A stretch of 32,365 bases of DNA from Armatimonadota bacterium (GTDB taxonomy: Bacteria > Armatimonadota > Fimbriimonadia > Fimbriimonadales > Fimbriimonadaceae), in assembly GCA_018268335.1 (NCBI GenBank), contig JAFDWT010000055.1, positions 15,362 to 47,726 on the forward strand, in the 5' to 3' direction. Position 1 is the first letter of the stretch. Every line of letters begins with the position of its first letter. The notes beneath the pieces were generated by a model, which had not been told where the DNA came from, did no database searches, and saw nothing but the letters and a program-made list of their open reading frames with translations. The translations under genes and the position numbers were made by a program. Below, in pieces: positions 23,305 to 31,475 of this stretch.

Positions 23305-23310
23305 TATCTT
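23305..23310 (+). promoter_or_regulatory. Extended -10 before the repeat lipoprotein gene
   Basis: TGC-TATCTT ends 6 bases before ATG 23317, and no Shine-Dalgarno sequence is present. The spacing predicts a leaderless transcript starting at or next to the ATG. Confidence 0.4.
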
Positions 23311-23316
23311 CAATCC

Positions 23317-23904
23317 ATGAAGGTTCACGTTTTTCTGCTTTCCGCTGCTTCGCTCGTCTGTGCCCTGGCCGGTTGCGGCGGACCCAATGTCGAGATCAAA
23401 GGTGAGAACGGCGAAACCGTCAAGATCGACGGCAAAGGCGGAGTCGAGGTCAAGGACAAGAACGGCACGACCGCCATGTCCAGCGCCGACGGCAAGGTGA
23501 CCGCCACCGACGCCAAAGGGAACACCGCGACGGTCGAAGGCAAAGACGGCTCGATGAAGGTCGACGGCCCCGACGGCAAGATGGAAATGAGCAAGGACGC
23601 CGTCAAGGAGTCCGAACTCGGGCTGCCCTTCTACCCGGGTTCCACAAGCGTGAACGCCCAGAAGTCGGAGGCCAACGGCAAATCCCAATTCCTGTGCATC
23701 CGCCAGACCAAGGACGACGCGAAGAAGGTCGCCGAGTTCTACATAAGCAAGTTCAAAGTCGAGTCTAACGCGTCCACGGGCACCGACGGCAACGACATGG
23801 TCGTCCTGGGCGGCAAGCTAGCCGACGGCCGAAAAGTCGCGCTGAACGTGACGCAGAACAAGGGCGAAGAGACCACGATCTCGATCGTCGTGGGACAAGA
23901 ATAG
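23317..23904 (+). CDS. Lipoprotein with short glycine-turn repeats
   Basis: A 195-residue lipoprotein: MKVHVFLLSAASLVCALAGC with lipobox LAGC. Residues about 24-90 are made of roughly seven units of 9-10 residues, each with a G/D-x-(N/D/K)-G turn and an alternating strand (GENGETVKI, DGKGGVEVK, DKNGTTAMS, SADGKVTAT, DAKGNTATV, GKDGSMKVD, GPDGKMEMS). This pattern suggests a beta-helix or beta-roll stalk. The C-terminal ~100 residues (LGLPFYPGSTSV, then KVAEFYISKFKVES) look like a compact domain seen in other secreted proteins of unknown role. The gene ends at a hairpin shared with the convergent phosphoesterase gene. Confidence 0.83.
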   Translation: MKVHVFLLSAASLVCALAGCGGPNVEIKGENGETVKIDGKGGVEVKDKNGTTAMSSADGKVTATDAKGNTATVEGKDGSMKVDGPDGKMEMSKDAVKESELGLPFYPGSTSVNAQKSEANGKSQFLCIRQTKDDAKKVAEFYISKFKVESNASTGTDGNDMVVLGGKLADGRKVALNVTQNKGEETTISIVVGQE

Positions 23905-23909
23905 GCGGT

Positions 23910-23962
23910 TGTCCCTTGGCTCCCTCTTGCCGCTCCGGCGGGAGGAGGGGGCCAGGGAGCGG
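23910..23962. terminator. Likely bidirectional terminator between convergent genes
   Basis: GGCTCCCTC (23918-23926) can pair with GAGGGGGCC (one G-T pair) downstream, and GCC/GGC closes the inner part around CGCTCC. The structure lies between the lipoprotein stop (23904) and the phosphoesterase stop (23971). It is GC-rich, without a strong T-tract on either side. Confidence 0.5.
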
Positions 23963-23970
23963 TTCCCGAT

Positions 23971-26361
23971 CTAGTCGTCGTTATCCGCGACCGTAGCTCC
24001 GAACCGACGCACTGGCCCAGGATAAGGCGTCGCTCCCTTGATGCTGTGCCACACCGCCCGGTTCATCGCGATTTCTTGCTCAAGTGTCATCTGGTCGGGC
24101 TCCGAGAAGTCGATGGCCGCCAACAACGCGTTCTCCGACCCCGAAGGGTTTTTGGCCATGATGTCCTGCTGCGGGTTCAGGCAAGAGTAAGGCGTGACAT
24201 TGCCCTTCATCTTGAACGCCTTGTACATCGGCGTGGCCGCCGCGTCGAACTGTGACATCGGCTTGGCGCCGAAGATCAATTCCATAGTCCGTAGCAAGGA
24301 TGTCGTCGTGTAGTGGGTGCTGTCGACGCCCATGCCGCGGGTGAAAGGCGACACCACCAAGGCGACCGTGCGGTGGGCGTCCACGTGGTCCGCGCCGTTC
24401 TGCGCGTCGTCTTCGATGATGAATATCGCGAACTCCTTCCACAGAGAACTGTGCGAAACCGCCTCAACGATCTTGCCGATCCCGATGTCGTTGGAAGCCA
24501 CACAAGCCTTGGGCGTAAACGCACCCCCGCGAGTACCCGTCGTATGGTCCTCGCTCAACGCCATCACCATGAAGGCCGGCACCGACTTCGAAGCCTCCAT
24601 CTTGTGAAAGTCATCGATGAAGATGTCGACGCTCTCGTTGTCTCGCACGCCCTTCCTCCGGGCGGCCGCCCAGTCGGCGTTCTGCCGGTCGGTGGTGTGA
24701 TAGTAGTAGGTGCGGTAGCTCTTGCCGGCCTCGCGCATCTGGTCCCAAATGCGGCCCGTCGGCGTCTCAGCCAGGCTCGTCGACAGCCGGGGAGTGCCCT
24801 TGCCGCTGTATTGCTGCGGCCAAGTCCGCTGCATAAAGTCGGGGACATAGGCGCCGTTGGACCAATGGTGTCCGTCCACCGAGACTTCCCCGCTCGCATA
24901 CAAGTTGTCGAACAGCACATACTGCCGGGCCAGCTCGTGGTGGTTGGGGGTGACGCTCTCGTCAAAGAGGCAGAGCTTGGGGTCGCCATTGCCATAGGGC
25001 TTGCCGCCTTTCGTCATGTCGCCAAACACCTGGTCATAGGTGCGGTTCTCCTTGATGATGTACAGCACGTGTTTGATGGGCGAGGCGTCTCCCAGCACGC
25101 TGGGGATCGGGTTGCTCCCCTTCGCCGGGGCCGAGTAGGGCTTCTCCACCATCCTCGGTTTGTATTTCGAGACCTCAAAGAAGGTCGCCGTCATCTGCCG
25201 CAGGTCCGCCGTCTCCGAAACATCGACGTCGTAGACCGCGCCGTTCAGCAACGTGACAATATACGGATAGCCCGTGCCGACCACCGGGTTGATCTTGTCC
25301 GTGTTGCCGTTCGGGCCAGTGCCCAAGTTCTTGCTCGACCCGACCAAGAGGTGTCGGCCGTCTGCCGTCGTTGCCAAAGCCGACGGGTACGCGCCGGAAG
25401 GGACAAAGCCCTGGACCACCGACCGGCCACGACGAGAAACATCAACAGCGGCGACGCCGTTGTCGTCGCTCAGCGCCACGAACAACCATTTGCCGTCAGG
25501 TGTCAACGCCAAGGCGTTCGGCGTCGACCCAGGCGGGGCGTCGGGCCAAGGACGGACGACTATCTTTTCCTCGTGGGCCAACGTGGCAGCGTCGAAAACA
25601 TCGACAACGTCGTCATTGCCGCAACTGACAAATAGCCGCCCGCCACCGACCGCCAGGTCGTTCGGGTGCCGGCCAGTCGGAATTGTCTTGACCACCGAGA
25701 GATCCGCAGGGTCGACCTCCGCCACCTGCGCCGAACCTTGCAGCGACACCAGCAGGTGTCCACCTGGCGCTTTTCGGATTTGGTAGGGGGCATCACCAGC
25801 CGCCAGGGCCCGCGTCGCGACCGACTTGCCGCTGGCCAGGTCGACCTTGACCAGCATGTCGCTGGCCGAAGACGCGACGACAAGCGAGTCGCCGACTACG
25901 GCGAGGCCGCTCAGCCAGAACTTGTTCTTTTCCGGCCCGACCACTGGGATCTGACCGTCTTTGGCCAGCTTGCCTTGGGCACTGACGGACAGTCGATGGA
26001 CCAGCGTGGAAGTTCCTCCACTAACAAACAAGGAACGGGAGTCAGCAGTCCAGCCCATCCCGACCCAGCCCCGGCCGATGGCGAGCGTGTCGGCCAACTT
26101 GCCGCTGCGGCGGTCAAAGAGGAACACCTTGTGGTCGCCCTGGCCGACCGAAGCGAAGGCCACCCACTTGCCATCGGGACTAGCCTCGCCTCCGGCCAAC
26201 ATGTCCCCCACCTTGGTCGGTGTCCCCGCCGGGGCCAGCCGCCAACCGCTGGCTAGATACATCTGGGCGACCTCGCGCACCGGCCCGGCCAAGACCGTGA
26301 TGGCCAGGCTGACCGCGGCGGTAGCGACGACAAGTGTTCGGATCAGCGGTCTGCGCGTCAT
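23971..26361 (-). CDS. Secreted YVTN beta-propeller/phosphoesterase fusion protein
   Basis: A 796-residue exported protein. ATG 26361 gives the signal peptide MTRRPLIRTLVVATAAVSLA; a GTG four codons earlier is also possible. Residues about 30-390 are YVTN-type propeller repeats (GWTADSRSLFVSGG, GRHPNDLAVGGGRLFVSCGN, STPNALALTPDGKWLFVALS). The C-terminal half is an AcpA/phospholipase C-like phosphoesterase domain: KHVLYIIKENRTYDQVFGDM holds metal ligands and the probable nucleophile region, and IIEDDAQNGADHVDAHRT holds conserved Asp/His ligands. The family is annotated as a bifunctional propeller/alkaline phosphatase protein. It probably hydrolyses phosphate esters outside the cytoplasm. It is divergent from a GlxA-type regulator. 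Confidence 0.92.
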   Translation of the reverse strand: MTRRPLIRTLVVATAAVSLAITVLAGPVREVAQMYLASGWRLAPAGTPTKVGDMLAGGEASPDGKWVAFASVGQGDHKVFLFDRRSGKLADTLAIGRGWVGMGWTADSRSLFVSGGTSTLVHRLSVSAQGKLAKDGQIPVVGPEKNKFWLSGLAVVGDSLVVASSASDMLVKVDLASGKSVATRALAAGDAPYQIRKAPGGHLLVSLQGSAQVAEVDPADLSVVKTIPTGRHPNDLAVGGGRLFVSCGNDDVVDVFDAATLAHEEKIVVRPWPDAPPGSTPNALALTPDGKWLFVALSDDNGVAAVDVSRRGRSVVQGFVPSGAYPSALATTADGRHLLVGSSKNLGTGPNGNTDKINPVVGTGYPYIVTLLNGAVYDVDVSETADLRQMTATFFEVSKYKPRMVEKPYSAPAKGSNPIPSVLGDASPIKHVLYIIKENRTYDQVFGDMTKGGKPYGNGDPKLCLFDESVTPNHHELARQYVLFDNLYASGEVSVDGHHWSNGAYVPDFMQRTWPQQYSGKGTPRLSTSLAETPTGRIWDQMREAGKSYRTYYYHTTDRQNADWAAARRKGVRDNESVDIFIDDFHKMEASKSVPAFMVMALSEDHTTGTRGGAFTPKACVASNDIGIGKIVEAVSHSSLWKEFAIFIIEDDAQNGADHVDAHRTVALVVSPFTRGMGVDSTHYTTTSLLRTMELIFGAKPMSQFDAAATPMYKAFKMKGNVTPYSCLNPQQDIMAKNPSGSENALLAAIDFSEPDQMTLEQEIAMNRAVWHSIKGATPYPGPVRRFGATVADNDD

Positions 26362-26414
26362 GGTGGTTCCCACCGGACAAGGTGATTTTCAACGTCAAGT
26401 CCGGCCTGGTTAAG

Positions 26415-26434
26415 GGCAAAAGAGATTTTTTGCC
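26415..26434. promoter_or_regulatory. Inverted repeat in the phosphoesterase/GlxA divergent region
   Basis: GGCAAAA-GAGATT-TTTTGCC is a perfect 7-base inverted repeat midway between the two divergent starts. It could be the operator through which the AraC-type regulator acts on its neighbour or itself. Confidence 0.35.
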
Positions 26435-26519
26435 ATTGAACTCGACAGGCATCGTACCTTTGCTAGGTTAAAACTCGAAGAAGACCACACCATTGCCAAA
26501 CAGCTAGGGAAAGGATCGG

Positions 26520-26525
26520 TATGAT
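26520..26525 (+). promoter_or_regulatory. -10 element of the GlxA-type regulator
   Basis: TATGAT (5 of 6 consensus bases) ends 6 bases before ATG 26532. No Shine-Dalgarno site is present. The spacing implies a leaderless transcript. Confidence 0.5.
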
Positions 26526-26531
26526 CCCGGC

Positions 26532-27491
26532 ATGCCGCGCCTGCGGGTGGGTTTCCTTCTCTTTCCGGAGTTCGCCGCCCTCGATTTGGTCGGGCCCCAC
26601 GAAGTCTTTGCCGCTGCCAAGGCTCCAGACTGTGAAGGCTACGAGATCCTCACAGTCGGTCTTGACCGCAAGCCTGTGCGGTCCGAATCTGGCCTCACCA
26701 TGGCCGTGAACACCGCCTCCGACGACGTCGAACCCTTGGACACCATCGTCATCCCTGGCGGCGTCGGTCTGCGGAACCCTGCGGTCTTGAAGCGTGTCGT
26801 CCCTTGGCTTGTGCGGCAGGAGCCACGCACCCGGCGGATCGCCTCGGTCTGCACGGGCCTCTACGGCCTCGCGTCGACCGGTCTGATGGACGGTCGCCGG
26901 GCGACCACGCACTGGCAGTTCGTCGCCGACGTCGCCAAGCGGTTCCCTGCCGTCCACGTGGTCGAAGACAGACTGTTCGTCAGCGACGGCAAGTTTCATA
27001 CGTCGGCCGGAGTCGCCTCAGGGATCGACCTCAGCCTACAACTCGTCGAAGACGACTACGGCTCCGCAGCTGCCTTGCGGGTCGCGCGCGAACTCGTTGT
27101 CTACCTCCGGCGGTCGGGGAGCCAACAGCAGTTCTCCGACGTCCTACGGCTTCAGTTCGACAACCACGCCCCAGGCAGCGGGCTCGTCGCTTGGATCGCC
27201 GCGCACATGGGCGAGGACTTGAGCTTGGCGCGGGTCGCGTCTCACCTCAAGCTCAGCCCGCGGCAGGCCAACCGGGTCGTTAGCGAACAGTTCGGCATCC
27301 CCCCGGCCAAACTCGTCGAACGCGTCCGGCTCGACCATGCCAAGACCCTGCTGTTAGGCCAGGACATGCCGGTGGAGCAAGTCGCCCGCGCGTCAGGGTT
27401 TGGTAACCACGACACATTCCGCCGAGCGTTCACGCGGGGGTTCGGCGTCTCACCGCGCGAGTTCCAGGCTCGGTTCTCTGGCGAAAAGTGA
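26532..27491 (+). CDS. GlxA family transcriptional regulator
   Basis: A 319-residue regulator of standard GlxA length. The N-terminal DJ-1/PfpI-like domain (residues about 4-180) includes VGFLLFPEFAALDLVGPHEV, TIVIPGGVGL and ASVCTGLYGLASTGLMDGRR ATTHW. The Cys sits at the nucleophile elbow, where these regulators usually sense rather than catalyse. The C-terminal AraC domain has two helix-turn-helix units: LSLARVASHLKLSPRQANRV and VEQVARASGFGNHDTFRRAF, ending GVSPREFQARF. It is transcribed away from the phosphoesterase gene and may control it. The effector is unknown. Confidence 0.94.
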   Translation: MPRLRVGFLLFPEFAALDLVGPHEVFAAAKAPDCEGYEILTVGLDRKPVRSESGLTMAVNTASDDVEPLDTIVIPGGVGLRNPAVLKRVVPWLVRQEPRTRRIASVCTGLYGLASTGLMDGRRATTHWQFVADVAKRFPAVHVVEDRLFVSDGKFHTSAGVASGIDLSLQLVEDDYGSAAALRVARELVVYLRRSGSQQQFSDVLRLQFDNHAPGSGLVAWIAAHMGEDLSLARVASHLKLSPRQANRVVSEQFGIPPAKLVERVRLDHAKTLLLGQDMPVEQVARASGFGNHDTFRRAFTRGFGVSPREFQARFSGEK

Positions 27492-27582
27492 CTGACTAGG
27501 ACTTTTTTGCCATCCTCCGGGTGGTTCTTGCCCAACTTGCCAGCATGGGAACTTGACCGACGGCCCACCGGTAGCTCGAAGC

Positions 27583-28743
27583 ATGGTCCGCCTTTCCAAG
27601 CTGGTCAGCCTCATCGTCGTTTCGGTCTGTGCAGCTACGACCCTAGCCTTAGACAAACGTCCGTTCACCGCTCCCGAAAAGCTCGACAAGCCCGGCTTCC
27701 AGGCCGGGATTTGGAACGTCGGCGCCTGCTACGTCGCGGGCCAACCCTCGGAGGCTGCGTTCCGCGACTTGGCCAAAGAGGGCGTCAAAACCGTCATCTG
27801 CCTGCGCGGCCAAGACGAACTAGACAACCGCCAAGCAGTTCCGTTTGACGAGGCGGCGTTGCTCAAGGAACTGGGGATCAACTTCGTCCACATCCCGGTG
27901 TCCACCGACGAACAATACGGCCCAGGCTCGGTGGCCAAATTCGCCGAGGCTTTGGACAAGGCCGAAGGCAAGGTCCTCCTGCACTGCACAGTCGCCTGGC
28001 GGGCCAGCTATGTCTGGGTTGCCTACCTGCACGCCCACCGCGGCGTGCCGCTGGACGCCGCCGTCAAGGCCGGTATGGCCATGAACATCTCGGCCGACCG
28101 GATCGCCAGCCTGGCGGGACTGAACGTCGTCTACGAAGAAGGCGGCCCGCTCGGACACGGTGGCGCGCTCAAGTCCCCCAAGTCGCCAAAGGCTGAAGGA
28201 AGACAGATCAAAGTCGATCCGCCCAAAGTCGTCTTCGCGCCAAGCCAGACAGACTTCATGGCGTTCGTGATGTGGGACCTGGGCGACGTGCTCAATGCCT
28301 CGCAGCCTGACGAAGCCCGCCTCAAGGATCTGGCCAAGCAAGGGGTCAAGACCGTCATCAACATCCGCTCGGCACCCGAGATGGATCGGCTTAAGAAGGA
28401 CGGTTTCGACGAAGAGAAAGTCGTCCGCGACCTGGGGATGGAATACGTCAACATCCCGATGTCCGCCCCAGCCGACTTCACGCCCGATAAGCTCGCCACC
28501 TTTGCCAAGGCCCTCGGCCAGTCCAAAGGCAAGGTCCTCTTGCACTGCACGACCGCCAACCGGACCAGCCAGCTCTGGGCAGCGTATCTGGTGAAGTATT
28601 GCGGCCTCAGCTATGCCGAAGCCACTCAGCACGCCGAAGCCATGCGGTTCAAAGACATGCTCCCACGGTTCCTAGGCAAAGAGGTCAATGTGAAGTCCAA
28701 GAGCAGCGGCAAGCCGGACGGCTGTGGCTTCAAGGCTTTGTAA
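27583..28743 (+). CDS. Secreted tandem protein-tyrosine-phosphatase-like protein
   Basis: A 386-residue protein with signal peptide MVRLSKLVSLIVVSVCAATT (ATG 27583; the frame opens at 27553). It has two related domains of about 150 residues, each with the order 'QP(S/D)EA..(D)LAK(E/Q)GVKTVI..R', 'LG(I/M).(F/Y)V(H/N)IP(V/M)S' and a phosphate-binding loop. Loop 1 is VLLHCTVAWRAS (Cys135, Arg140), loop 2 is VLLHCTTANRTS (Cys322, Arg327). The Cys-x4-Arg spacing resembles HCASGNR-type DSP/DUF442-like phosphatases rather than classical Cys-x5-Arg. Loop 1 deviates more from that pattern. It may dephosphorylate exported substrates or act as a sulfur-transfer protein. The 3' end overlaps the convergent methyltransferase gene by 14 bases. 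Confidence 0.86.
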   Translation: MVRLSKLVSLIVVSVCAATTLALDKRPFTAPEKLDKPGFQAGIWNVGACYVAGQPSEAAFRDLAKEGVKTVICLRGQDELDNRQAVPFDEAALLKELGINFVHIPVSTDEQYGPGSVAKFAEALDKAEGKVLLHCTVAWRASYVWVAYLHAHRGVPLDAAVKAGMAMNISADRIASLAGLNVVYEEGGPLGHGGALKSPKSPKAEGRQIKVDPPKVVFAPSQTDFMAFVMWDLGDVLNASQPDEARLKDLAKQGVKTVINIRSAPEMDRLKKDGFDEEKVVRDLGMEYVNIPMSAPADFTPDKLATFAKALGQSKGKVLLHCTTANRTSQLWAAYLVKYCGLSYAEATQHAEAMRFKDMLPRFLGKEVNVKSKSSGKPDGCGFKAL

Positions 28744-29536
28744 ACAGGAGAGAGATCGTCTGGGGTAGCCGTCGCAGTTCCTCTGCAGGAATGTTGGGGA
28801 ACTGGTTCCAATAGGGCTCCGGGTGCTCCCCCATCTTCGTCAATACCAGCCCGGCGTCGAGGCAGGCGTTGACAATCTGGTCGATCCGCCACTGCCTCTC
28901 ATGCTTAACCTCATGTTGGGCGGCCTGCATCCCTAAGTCGCCGATGTAGGTCGTCGGCCAGCCAGCGTCTGAGATTGGTTTTTCGTTGAAATAGTCCCCG
29001 TAGACAGGGTCGAAAACGTAACTCGACGGCTCGAGTTGCCAGACGTTCATATACGGATGGCCCTCGAAGATGTAGAGCCGGCCCCTGGGCTTCAGCAACC
29101 GGGCCGGCACCTTCGCCCAGGCGACGATGTCCATGATCCAGCACAAAGCTCCCCGGCCGGTATAGACCAGGTCGGCGGTGCCGTCCAGCTCGTGAGGAGT
29201 GTCCAGGACATCGCAACGATAGAACGTCGCTGGGGCCGACAGGGCCTCAGCCGTCCGGCGACCAGATTCCACCATCCGGTCACTGATGTCCACGCCGACA
29301 ACCTCGCGGGCGCCGAGGTTCCAGAGCGACAAAGTGTCTTGCCCACTGGCGCACTGCAGGTGCACTGCCCGTCCACACCACTCCGAGAGTCCCTCCAAGT
29401 ACGCAAACTCAGGCGGGCAGAAGTTGGTGCCACCCGACCGCAAGAACTCCAGGCGTGCCCGCTCGTCCGCCTCGTACGCCTCCGCCCCTTGGTTCCAGCC
29501 TCGCCGGTTCTGCTCGTGCAGGTCGCGGACGTCCAT
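28730..29536 (-). CDS. Class I SAM-dependent methyltransferase
   Basis: A 268-residue methyltransferase. Motif I is VHLQCASGQDTLSLWNLGA at about residues 57-75 (VxLxCxxGxDxL). The acidic end of strand 2 is REVVGVDISDRMVE, and motif IV-like DLVYTGRGALCWI follows. The later LLKPRGRLYIFEGHP is the usual post-motif segment. The N-terminus (NRRGWNQGAEAYEADERARL) matches small-molecule methyltransferases of the UbiE/type 11-12 kind. Its ATG overlaps the TGA of the upstream SGNH hydrolase gene by one base, so the pair is translationally coupled. The acceptor is unknown. Confidence 0.92.
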   Translation of the reverse strand: MDVRDLHEQNRRGWNQGAEAYEADERARLEFLRSGGTNFCPPEFAYLEGLSEWCGRAVHLQCASGQDTLSLWNLGAREVVGVDISDRMVESGRRTAEALSAPATFYRCDVLDTPHELDGTADLVYTGRGALCWIMDIVAWAKVPARLLKPRGRLYIFEGHPYMNVWQLEPSSYVFDPVYGDYFNEKPISDAGWPTTYIGDLGMQAAQHEVKHERQWRIDQIVNACLDAGLVLTKMGEHPEPYWNQFPNIPAEELRRLPQTISLLFTKP

Positions 29537-30798
29537 CAGTTCGGGGTGATCGTTATCGTATGGTCGACCGGCACCCGCAGCGACTGGACGCGCTCGATAA
29601 ATGCCGCACGCCTCATCTCTGTTTGCTGGACGACCGCCGCTTCGTTCGACTTGAAGTCAGGTCGGCGGAAGATGTCTTTGATCTGCTTGGTCTCGTATGC
29701 CTGCTTGTCAGCGATGGCCTGGCTACATTGCCCGAATGCAAAAGAAAATGGGTTGGTGGGGAATTCGACGGTTAGGTTGATCCCTTTTGCCAAAGCGTCT
29801 TTCGTGAACTTCTTGCTCTGACTGCCCCAGGCGACGGTGTACTTGGTCGCTTTGCCACCCTTGACCACGAGCATGAACCGGCTAAGGTCTTGGTTCCAGG
29901 GGATGAACCGGGCAGCCGCGGTGGCCGAGTTCGTCGGGTTTGCATCACTCTGCAAGAAAAACGGATACTGGGTGCTGCGGAAGCTGAAGGTATTGCCATC
30001 ATGGCTGCGGACCACGTGGCCGGACGTGCAGGACACGGTTTTGGCCGAGAGGTCGATCGCGATCCGTGCGAGGTCGCTTTGGCCCATTCCTAGCGCTTTC
30101 AGGAAGGCATGGGCCATGGCCAGGTGACCGGCCCACCCGGGGTGGACGCCGTCGGAGCCAGCTGCTTCGAGTTTGTCCCCGTATACGGCTTTGGACTTGT
30201 CGCGCAGGGCGACCATGTCTTCGAAGACGGTCGCGAACCCGAGGCCGCGCTTCCGGGCCAGTTCAAGGCCAATGTTGTGCAGATGGACCAGCCCATCGTT
30301 CATGTCGTCCACATTGCCCGCTCCGCGCACCCAGCTCGGCGTTTTGCCGACGATGCCGGGCGAACCGACCACCACCCGCATGCCCGCCTTCTGGAAGGCG
30401 TCCAGGATCACGCTCATCTTGTTCCGGTACAGGTCGCCAATCGGCTGCTCGAACTTCCGGTAGCCGTGGTCGTTCATGCCGTAGCACGTGGTGGCAACAG
30501 TCGGTTTGAACTGCAGGCAATCCTGCTGCATCCGGTTGACAAAGCCGCTTGCCGTCTCGCCGCTCCAGCCCAGTTGGCGCACTTCCACTTGCAGGTCGGG
30601 TCGGCACAGGGTCAAATACTCCTCGATCATCCGCGAGTAAAGCCTCTGCTCGGTGATCGAATCGCCGATCACCGCTAGCCGGTCTCCGACCTTGAGGGAG
30701 ACAGGCGGCTGGTGGTTGGCCGCGAGCGGCGTCTGGGCCAGGCCAAGAGCTGAAATCAACGCCAGCGGCAACATCGGGCAAGCGCGGAGAGGTCGCAT
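29536..30798 (-). CDS. Secreted SGNH/GDSL hydrolase
   Basis: A 420-residue protein. ATG 30798 is chosen over an upstream frame start at 30864 because it gives the signal peptide MRPLRACPMLPLALISALGL ending near LAA, and TAAAGT lies 7 bases before it. The SGNH blocks are complete: Gly45-Asp46-Ser47 (IGDSITEQ), Gly80 (LGWSGETA), Asn109 (CYGMNDHGY), and Asp216 with His219 (SDGVHPGWAGH). Esterases of this type remove acetyl or acyl groups from carbohydrates and other substrates. The C-terminal ~150 residues form an extra domain found in related planctomycete and armatimonad proteins, of uncertain role. It heads an operon with the methyltransferase. Confidence 0.92.
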   Translation of the reverse strand: MRPLRACPMLPLALISALGLAQTPLAANHQPPVSLKVGDRLAVIGDSITEQRLYSRMIEEYLTLCRPDLQVEVRQLGWSGETASGFVNRMQQDCLQFKPTVATTCYGMNDHGYRKFEQPIGDLYRNKMSVILDAFQKAGMRVVVGSPGIVGKTPSWVRGAGNVDDMNDGLVHLHNIGLELARKRGLGFATVFEDMVALRDKSKAVYGDKLEAAGSDGVHPGWAGHLAMAHAFLKALGMGQSDLARIAIDLSAKTVSCTSGHVVRSHDGNTFSFRSTQYPFFLQSDANPTNSATAAARFIPWNQDLSRFMLVVKGGKATKYTVAWGSQSKKFTKDALAKGINLTVEFPTNPFSFAFGQCSQAIADKQAYETKQIKDIFRRPDFKSNEAAVVQQTEMRRAAFIERVQSLRVPVDHTITITPN

Positions 30799-30805
30799 GG
30801 GTGTG

Positions 30806-30811
30806 ACTTTA
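30806..30811 (-). promoter_or_regulatory. Candidate -10 of the SGNH hydrolase/methyltransferase operon
   Basis: On the minus strand TAAAGT ends 7 bases before ATG 30798. There is no Shine-Dalgarno site, and the arrangement fits a leaderless mRNA. Confidence 0.35.
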
Positions 30812-30917
30812 CTCGGTAACCAGCGCGAGAAGGAGTGAACGAAGAAAGGGCGAACTGCCGTCAAGGCTGTGAGACCGGCGCCAGTCGGTTTCCTTGTCGC
30901 GTCTATTAGGTAGGAAC

Positions 30918-31442
30918 ATGCTCGCCGTCATCGCCGCCGTCGCCTTGGGGCAACAATCTAGACCGGAACTTGGCCCGGCCATCGTCCGCTACTGCGAGTC
31001 CAACCTCAAGAAGCAGGTCGGCCGCGGCGAGTGCTCCGATTTGGCGCTCGGCGCGCTCAAGCTCATGGGTGTCAGCACCAGGCTCCCCGAAGACGAGCCC
31101 GCACCAGGGGACTACGTCTGGGGCACCCCCGTCTACCGGGTGTGGATGGAGGGCGGTAAGGCCAAAGAATGGCCCGACTCCGGTGGTCGCAAAGCAGTCA
31201 AACCTGGCGACATTGTCCAACTGCGGGACGTCGAGATCTCCTGGCGGAATGGCAACGCCTACGGGCAGCAGTTCTATCCGCACCACACCTCGGTGGTCGC
31301 CAGCGTAGGCAAAGACGGCCTCAAGTGGACGGTATTCGAGCAGAACTCCAACGGTCGCCGCTATGTTGTCAAAAACGACATGGACGTGGCGAACATGAAG
31401 AAGGGCTACTTCACCGTCTACCGCGTCGAAAAAGCAAACTGA
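30918..31442 (+). CDS. Small secreted CHAP/NlpC-P60-like protein
   Basis: A 174-residue protein. ATG 30918 follows TAGGAAC, a weak ribosome-binding site; an earlier in-frame start at 30894 is less likely. A short hydrophobic N-terminus (MLAVIAAVALG) suggests export. GECSDLALGALKLMG with Cys39, then VKPGDIVQLRD and YPHHTSVVASV with His122/His123, and VFEQNSNG follow the Cys...PGD(I/L)V...H pattern of papain-like CHAP/NlpC-P60 folds. Such enzymes cleave peptides, often in cell walls. Catalytic activity is inferred from this order only. It is divergent from the SGNH gene and ends at a strong hairpin. Confidence 0.75.
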   Translation: MLAVIAAVALGQQSRPELGPAIVRYCESNLKKQVGRGECSDLALGALKLMGVSTRLPEDEPAPGDYVWGTPVYRVWMEGGKAKEWPDSGGRKAVKPGDIVQLRDVEISWRNGNAYGQQFYPHHTSVVASVGKDGLKWTVFEQNSNGRRYVVKNDMDVANMKKGYFTVYRVEKAN

Positions 31443-31469
31443 CGGCCGGGCCCGAAAGCCCGGCCGTCA
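31440..31469. terminator. Strong hairpin between convergent genes
   Basis: TGACGGCCGGGC (31440-31451, including the stop codon) and GCCCGGCCGTCA (31458-31469) form a perfect 12-base stem with loop CCGAAA. It ends 6 bases before the stop of the convergent NTF2-like gene, so it probably serves both. No T-tract follows. Confidence 0.7.
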
Positions 31470-31475
31470 GGCGCG

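Noticed and set aside
24313-25635. 440-codon plus-strand ORF opposite the phosphoesterase gene
   Set aside because: It is antisense to a gene with clear propeller and phosphoesterase motifs. Its product has no recognisable domain, and long antisense frames are expected in GC-rich codon usage.
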